In this document: piece after piece, positions 6,776-9,972 of the stretch | Numbering within the stretch: position 1 is the stretch's first letter | Layout: each line of letters begins with the position of its first letter | NCBI GenBank assembly: GCA_023423675.1 | Contig: JAFAFD010000376.1 | Coordinates: forward strand, 1-9,972 | Source: Pseudomonadota bacterium | GTDB taxonomy: Bacteria > Pseudomonadota > Gammaproteobacteria > Xanthomonadales > Xanthomonadaceae | Direction of reading: 5' to 3' | Length of the DNA stretch: 9,972 bases | The notes under the pieces: generated by a model | The model's input: the letters and a program-made list of their open reading frames with translations, nothing else | Databases searched by the model: none | Told to the model about the DNA's origin: nothing | Position numbers and translations under genes: made by a program

Positions 6776-7447
6776 TCAACGCAACACGGGCGCGTCCATC
6801 CACGGGAACGGCTTGAACCCGTGCACCTGCACGGTCGCGCCGATCGCTTCGAACTGATCCTTGATGGCCTGCGCGCGATTGCGATCCAGGGCTTCGCCCA
6901 GCAGCAGCGGCAACGCACGGCAGCGTGCCAGCGCTTCACCCACCGGCACCTCGTGCAGGTGCGCCACGGCCTGCGCGGTGGCCTTCAGCTGTTCGTCCGC
7001 ACACGCCAGCAGCTGCAGATCGAACGAGGCAAAGATGCCCGCGCCTACGCCGGCCTCGCGCGCGGCGGCCTGGTCTGCAGCCGTGGCCTCACCCAGTGCC
7101 TCGTCGATGCCTTCGACCTGCTGGAACGCGTCGTACTCGTGGTAGTGCGCCAGCGCCTGCGCGTACTCGGCCAGCGTGGACAGAGGGCGCTGCCGCTTCT
7201 GCACGTCGAGCACGTCGGCGAACGTCGCCGGCTCCAGATAGGTGGACAGGCCCAGCGCGCGCGCCTCGGCCGGCACCTCGCTGTCATCGTCGAACGCGGT
7301 CTCCTCGTCGGGCGGCAACCAGAACCGCGCCTGCAGCAGGTCACCGTCGGTGGCATGCACCCAGCCGAAGGACGCGTACACGCCATGGTCGTCGTTGCAG
7401 GCGGCAAACGCATGCAGGGTCTGTTGCAGGTCCAGCAGTTCGATCAT
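6776..7447 (-). CDS. Unknown protein with L7/L12-like C-terminal domain
   Basis: This is a 223-residue acidic, soluble protein that I cannot assign to a named family. The N-terminal part (about 1-50) has MIELLDLQQTLHAFAACNDD and a GWVHATDGDLLQARFW stretch that suggests a small alpha/beta fold. The middle is mostly helical and Ala-rich (about 90-150). Residues 155-208 follow the pattern of the bL12 (L7/L12) C-terminal domain: an AV..LHEVPVGEA helix, a PLLLGEAL turn, then a helix running into AIGATVQVHG, matching the L12 helix-Gly-Ala-x-Val-strand ending. That likeness is by eye. Its ATG overlaps the TGA of the MFS gene (ATGA), so it is probably translated by coupling and expressed with the transporter. 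There is no signal peptide or membrane helix. It is a real gene, judging by length, codon use and coupling; its function is unknown. Confidence 0.82.
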   Translation of the reverse strand: MIELLDLQQTLHAFAACNDDHGVYASFGWVHATDGDLLQARFWLPPDEETAFDDDSEVPAEARALGLSTYLEPATFADVLDVQKRQRPLSTLAEYAQALAHYHEYDAFQQVEGIDEALGEATAADQAAAREAGVGAGIFASFDLQLLACADEQLKATAQAVAHLHEVPVGEALARCRALPLLLGEALDRNRAQAIKDQFEAIGATVQVHGFKPFPWMDAPVLR

Positions 7448-8856
7448 GCGTTGTTGGCCTGGCCATCAAGGGAACCGCAGTCTACCGCTGGCGGGCGCAG
7501 GCCCAGCGCGATGATCACGCCGAACAGGGCGAACAGCGCGGCGCCGTACTCGGCACGCACCAGCCCGGCCAGCGCACTGGGCGAGCCTGCAACGCCGGCG
7601 CCGGCATTGGCCACCATCACCAGCACCGCCAGGCCCAGCGCACCGCCGATCTGCTGCGCGGTGGCGGCCATGCCCGAGGCCACGCCCTGCTGTGCGGCCG
7701 GCACGCCCTGCCCGGCCACGATCCACATCGAGGTCCAGGTCATGCCCTGGCCGATGCTCAGCACCACCACGCCCGGCAGCAGCGGCCAGAAGTTCGAGGC
7801 GTGCGGGAGTGTCGCTGCGACCCAGGCGATGCCGACGGCGCCGGCCAGCTGGCCGAGCACCAGCACCTTGCGTGCACTCCAGCGCTTCAGCGCCCACTCG
7901 GCCAGCTGGATGCCGACCGTGCACACCGCCGTGGCCGGCAGGAACGCCAGGCCAGCCTGCAGCGGACTCCAGCCGTAGCCATCCTGGAAATACAGCGCCA
8001 TGAAGTAGTACTGCACGCCGTAGCTGCTCATGAAGGCGAAGGTGAGGCCGAGCGCAGCGCGCAGGCCGGGCAGGCGCAGCAGCGCGAACTGCATCAACGG
8101 GTCGCGGCTGCGCTGTTCGATCTGCACGAAGGCCACCAGCAGCAGCGCCGACAGCAGCAGGCAGCCCAGCGTGGCCGGCGCGGTCCAGCCCCACTCCGGT
8201 CCCTGCACGAGGGTGGTCACCAGCAGGCTGCCACCGAGGGTGACGGTGATGCAGCCGGCCAGATCGAACGAGCGCCCCTGCGCGCGCGGGCCATCGGCCG
8301 GCAGCCATGCACCGGCGGCGACGGCGCAGGCGGTGGCCAGCGGCACGATCACCGCCAGCACGGCCGGCCAGCCGAACGCCTGGGTCAGCACGCCACCGAG
8401 CAGGGTGCCCAGCGCCAGGCCGACCGCGCTGGCCATGCTCCAGATCGCCAGCGCGCGGTTGCGCACCGGGCCCTCGGCATACAGCGTGTTGATCAGCGCC
8501 AGCGTGGCCGGGAACAGCAGTGCGGCACCGATGCCCTGCGCGGCGCGCGCGATGATCAGCAGCGTGGCGTTCGGTGCCAGCGCACCCAGCAGCGAGGCCA
8601 GCGCGAACAGCAGCATGCCCAGCCGGTAGAAGCGGCGGCGCCCGATCAGGTCGGCGGCGCGCCCGCCCAGCAGCAGGCTGCCACCGAAGGCCACGGTGTA
8701 GGCGCTGACCACCCACTGCAGCTGCTGCGCGTTGATCTGCAGCGCGCGGCCCATGTCATGCAGGGCGACGAAGATGATGGTGGCGTCCAGGGCGATGATC
8801 AGCTGGGCGGTGGCCAGCAGGGTCAACGCCCAGCGCGGGTACTTGAGAGGGGGCAT
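7444..8856 (-). CDS. MFS transporter, DHA2 (EmrB/QacA) drug-efflux family
   Basis: This inner-membrane proton antiporter of about 470 residues has the size and hydrophobic pattern of the 14-helix DHA2 group. Motifs in order are LDATIIFVAL (23-32, the DHA2 motif D1 in helix 1), motif A GGRAADLIGRRR (64-75), a motif-B-like ARAAQGIGAALLFPATLALI (103-122) with its Arg, and a motif-C-like GLALGTLLGGVLTQAFGWP (146-164), the signature of drug/proton antiporters. The substrate is unknown, but toxic organic compounds or antibiotics are typical. I chose ATG 8856 because the family N-terminus begins just before helix 1. ATG 8892 adds 12 residues and would lie in the probable operator. Neither has a good ribosome site. 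It is divergent from a LysR regulator and overlaps the unknown gene downstream, so it is likely the first gene of a LysR-controlled two-gene operon. Confidence 0.92.
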   Translation of the reverse strand: MPPLKYPRWALTLLATAQLIIALDATIIFVALHDMGRALQINAQQLQWVVSAYTVAFGGSLLLGGRAADLIGRRRFYRLGMLLFALASLLGALAPNATLLIIARAAQGIGAALLFPATLALINTLYAEGPVRNRALAIWSMASAVGLALGTLLGGVLTQAFGWPAVLAVIVPLATACAVAAGAWLPADGPRAQGRSFDLAGCITVTLGGSLLVTTLVQGPEWGWTAPATLGCLLLSALLLVAFVQIEQRSRDPLMQFALLRLPGLRAALGLTFAFMSSYGVQYYFMALYFQDGYGWSPLQAGLAFLPATAVCTVGIQLAEWALKRWSARKVLVLGQLAGAVGIAWVAATLPHASNFWPLLPGVVVLSIGQGMTWTSMWIVAGQGVPAAQQGVASGMAATAQQIGGALGLAVLVMVANAGAGVAGSPSALAGLVRAEYGAALFALFGVIIALGLRPPAVDCGSLDGQANNA

Positions 8857-8890
8857 CGGCAGCGGTGGATCGGTGGGGGAACGCAGTCTC

Positions 8891-8910
8891 ATTGATGCGG
8901 GCCAATCAAT
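8891..8910. promoter_or_regulatory. Dyad ATTGAT-N8-ATCAAT, probable LysR operator
   Basis: A perfect 6-bp inverted repeat with an 8-bp spacer lies in the gap between the divergent MFS and LysR genes, where LysR-type regulators usually bind (AT-rich interrupted dyads). On the minus strand it overlaps a possible MFS promoter: ATGACA (about 8934-8939) and TTTATT about 18 bp further on, next to the dyad. Binding here could repress or activate the pump. The dyad is seen; the protein partner is inferred. Confidence 0.5.
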
Positions 8911-8919
8911 AAACCCCTG

Positions 8920-8938
8920 CATGACCATATCTGTCATG
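8920..8938. promoter_or_regulatory. Dyad CATGAC-N7-GTCATG, second probable operator
   Basis: This perfect 6-bp inverted repeat with a 7-bp spacer ends 9 bp before the chosen LysR start. With the dyad at 8891-8910 it forms a pair about 29 bp apart, centre to centre, which resembles the recognition and activation sites found upstream of LysR-regulated genes. Its closeness to the LysR start also suits autoregulation. Two in-frame ATGs (8921 and 8936) fall inside it, which argues against them as LysR starts. Confidence 0.45.
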
Positions 8939-8947
8939 ATTTTCGGC

Positions 8948-9847
8948 ATGAATGGATCCTCGTTGGACCTCAATGCCGTGCGCATGCTGGTGCAGGTGGC
9001 CGAGGCACGCAGCTTCACGGTTGCCGCCGGGCAGCTGGGCCTGAGCCAGTCCGGGCTGTCGCGCGCGATCGGCCGGCTGGAGGCCACGCTGGGGGTGAAG
9101 CTGCTGCAGCGGAACACCCGCAACGTGGCGCTGACCCCGGATGGGCGCCAGTTCGTCGACCAGGTCGCGCCGCTGCTGTGCGGCCTCGAGGACGCCGAGC
9201 GTCAGCTGGCTGACCGCCCGTGCACGCCCTCGGGCACGCTGAAGATCAGCGCGCCGTCGATGTTCGGGCGCAAGGTGCTGGTGCCGCTGCTGGGGCCCTT
9301 GCTGCAGCAGCATCCGCAGCTGCAGGTGGACGCGGTGCTCAGTGATCGCCTGGTCGATCTGGTCGAGGAAGGTTTCGATGCCGCGCTGCGCACCGGCGTG
9401 ATTGCCGACCAGCGCATCGTTGCGCGGCCGCTGCGACCGCTGCGCTGGGTGACCGTGGCCAGCCCGGCCTACCTGGCGCGTTGCGGTACGCCGGGGGATA
9501 TCGCCGCGCTGCACGACCATGCCTGCCTGGCGGTACGCAACCTGCGCAGCGGACGCGTGGTGGACTGGCAGTTCCGGCAGGACGGCCAGCTGCACGACTT
9601 CACCCCGCCGACGCGGATGGTGTTCGACAGCGGCGACCCACTGGTGGAAGCGGCCATCGCCGGCATCGGCATCGTGCAGGTGATGGATTTCGCGGTGGCC
9701 GATGCGTTGGCCGACGGCCGCCTGCAGCGCGTGCTGCAGCCGTTTGAAGGCCGCAGCCGCGAGCTGTCGCTGATCTATCCGCCGTCGCGGCAGCACTCGC
9801 CGAAGCTGCAGGTGCTGGCCGACGCGCTGCTGGCCGGCGACTGGTAG
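8948..9847 (+). CDS. LysR-type transcriptional regulator
   Basis: This 299-residue cytoplasmic regulator has a winged helix-turn-helix at about 7-65 (recognition region QLGLSQSGLSRAIGRLE at 29-45, then RNTRNVALTPDGRQF) and a periplasmic-binding-like effector domain from about 95. GFDAALRTG (142-150) and IVARPLRPL (157-165) place it in the CrgA/DmlR-like group. It is transcribed away from the MFS transporter, and the two dyads between them suggest it controls that pump and perhaps itself. ATG 8948 gives the usual length of about 300 and aligns with the family start. In-frame ATGs at 8936 and 8921 and further upstream are less likely, and none has a clear ribosome site. Its stop codon is part of a GTAG repeat, and its last ten codons recur 102 bp downstream. 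Confidence 0.93.
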   Translation: MNGSSLDLNAVRMLVQVAEARSFTVAAGQLGLSQSGLSRAIGRLEATLGVKLLQRNTRNVALTPDGRQFVDQVAPLLCGLEDAERQLADRPCTPSGTLKISAPSMFGRKVLVPLLGPLLQQHPQLQVDAVLSDRLVDLVEEGFDAALRTGVIADQRIVARPLRPLRWVTVASPAYLARCGTPGDIAALHDHACLAVRNLRSGRVVDWQFRQDGQLHDFTPPTRMVFDSGDPLVEAAIAGIGIVQVMDFAVADALADGRLQRVLQPFEGRSRELSLIYPPSRQHSPKLQVLADALLAGDW

Positions 9848-9866
9848 ATCCACGCCATGCGTGGAT
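9844..9866 (+). repeat. SMAG/REP-type GTAG hairpin, copy 1
   Basis: GTAG is followed by ATCCACGC, a CAT loop and GCGTGGAT, a perfect 8-bp stem. The TAG of the tetranucleotide is the LysR stop codon. It is a different stem family from the hairpin at 25-48 but has the same GTAG layout and orientation relative to its upstream gene. It probably protects the lysR mRNA 3' end. No T-run follows, so termination here would not be intrinsic in the usual sense. Confidence 0.85.
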
Positions 9867-9878
9867 GGGGGCCACACC

Positions 9879-9917
9879 GGGGTCAGAGCCCTTTCCGTGG
9901 GAAAGGGATCCGACCCC
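9879..9917. repeat. 39-nt near-perfect palindrome
   Basis: The arms are GGGGTCAGAGCCCTTTCC and GGAAAGGGATCCGACCCC around a GTG loop. Of 18 pairs, 16 match; the mismatches are at arm positions 7 and 10. From memory, similar sequence is frequent between genes in Stenotrophomonas, often near GTAG hairpins, so it is likely a genomic repeat family rather than a gene-specific site. The stem could stop transcription arriving from either side, but there is no T-tract after it. Confidence 0.75.
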
Positions 9918-9945
9918 TTGCCGACGCACTGCTGGTTGGCGACTG

Positions 9946-9968
9946 GTAGATCCACGCCATGCGTGGAT
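9946..9968 (+). repeat. SMAG/REP-type GTAG hairpin, copy 2
   Basis: It is identical to the hairpin at 9844-9866: GTAG, ATCCACGC, CAT, GCGTGGAT. It is carried in the second copy of the 102-bp duplication and again follows a GACTG that continues the LysR-like C-terminal codons. The two direct copies flank the 39-nt palindrome, an arrangement that could be a composite repeat unit. Confidence 0.85.
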
Positions 9969-9972
9969 GGGA

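Larger units (their letters stand above)
9818..9972 (+). repeat. 102-bp-period tandem duplication of the lysR 3' end
   Basis: The segment beginning GCCGACGC at 9818 (end of the LysR coding sequence, stop and hairpin) recurs at 9920, offset by exactly 102 bp. Over about 53 bp the copies differ at three positions, all in the coding part: GCG/GCA (silent) and GCC/GTT (Ala to Val). The second copy still reads LADALLVGDW followed by TAG, against LADALLAGDW in the gene. The offset is a multiple of three, so both copies are in one frame. The second copy reaches the window edge, so further copies may follow. Confidence 0.85.

Noticed and set aside
6925..8895. 656-codon plus-strand open frame opposite the MFS and unknown genes
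   Set aside because: It is low-complexity Gln/His/Arg/Ala translation typical of an antisense shadow, with no start context, opposite a well-supported transporter.
8857..9123. Far-upstream start of the MFS gene at 9123
   Set aside because: It would run through the divergent promoter and into the lysR helix-turn-helix codons; helix 1 begins right after ATG 8856.
9879..9917. Calling the palindrome an intrinsic terminator
   Set aside because: No T-tract follows either arm, and the sequence looks like a dispersed repeat, so it is listed as a repeat only.
8906..9955. 349-codon minus-strand open frame over lysR
   Set aside because: It is antisense to a canonical LysR gene. Its N-terminus is only the translated hairpin and palindrome repeats.

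Overview
The window is a gene-dense, very GC-rich stretch of a gammaproteobacterial chromosome. It most likely comes from Stenotrophomonas (S. maltophilia complex) or a close xanthomonad. Three things point there: the GC-biased third positions, a split nicotinamide nucleotide transhydrogenase alpha subunit, and three short hairpins that each begin with GTAG, the form described for the SMAG repeats of S. maltophilia. No rRNA, tRNA, CRISPR array, insertion sequence or prophage gene is visible. The genus call is inference and no database was searched.

Layout: (1) 1-63, a gap with one GTAG hairpin. (2) 64-3544, two minus-strand genes: a DUF1631 protein of about 780 residues, then 52 bp further on the NAD-binding alpha-1 part of a proton-translocating transhydrogenase. 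The partner subunits would lie to the left of the window. (3) 3545-3875, a divergent promoter region with a strong inverted repeat upstream of the DUF1631 gene and a consensus TATAAT upstream of the next cluster. (4) 3876-6769, a tightly packed plus-strand cluster: a YdjA-type nitroreductase, a stand-alone PolI-type 5'-3' (flap) nuclease, a Nudix hydrolase of the ADP-ribose pyrophosphatase kind and an N-formylglutamate amidohydrolase-family enzyme. All four genes overlap their neighbours, so translational coupling is likely. (5) 6776-8856, a minus-strand pair: a 14-helix drug-efflux-type MFS transporter overlapping by 4 bp a 223-residue unknown protein whose C-terminus resembles the C-terminal domain of ribosomal protein L7/L12. 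(6) 8948-9847, a divergent LysR-type regulator that probably controls the transporter pair through dyads in the shared intergenic region. (7) 9848-9972, a repeat-rich tail.

The most unusual structure is at the right end. The last codons of the lysR gene, with the GTAG hairpin that provides its stop codon, are repeated 102 bp downstream in the same frame. A 39-nt near-perfect palindrome separates the copies. I see no convincing new multi-gene system. The best candidates for follow-up are this repeat tail, the overlapping four-gene cluster, and the unknown protein coupled to the efflux pump.
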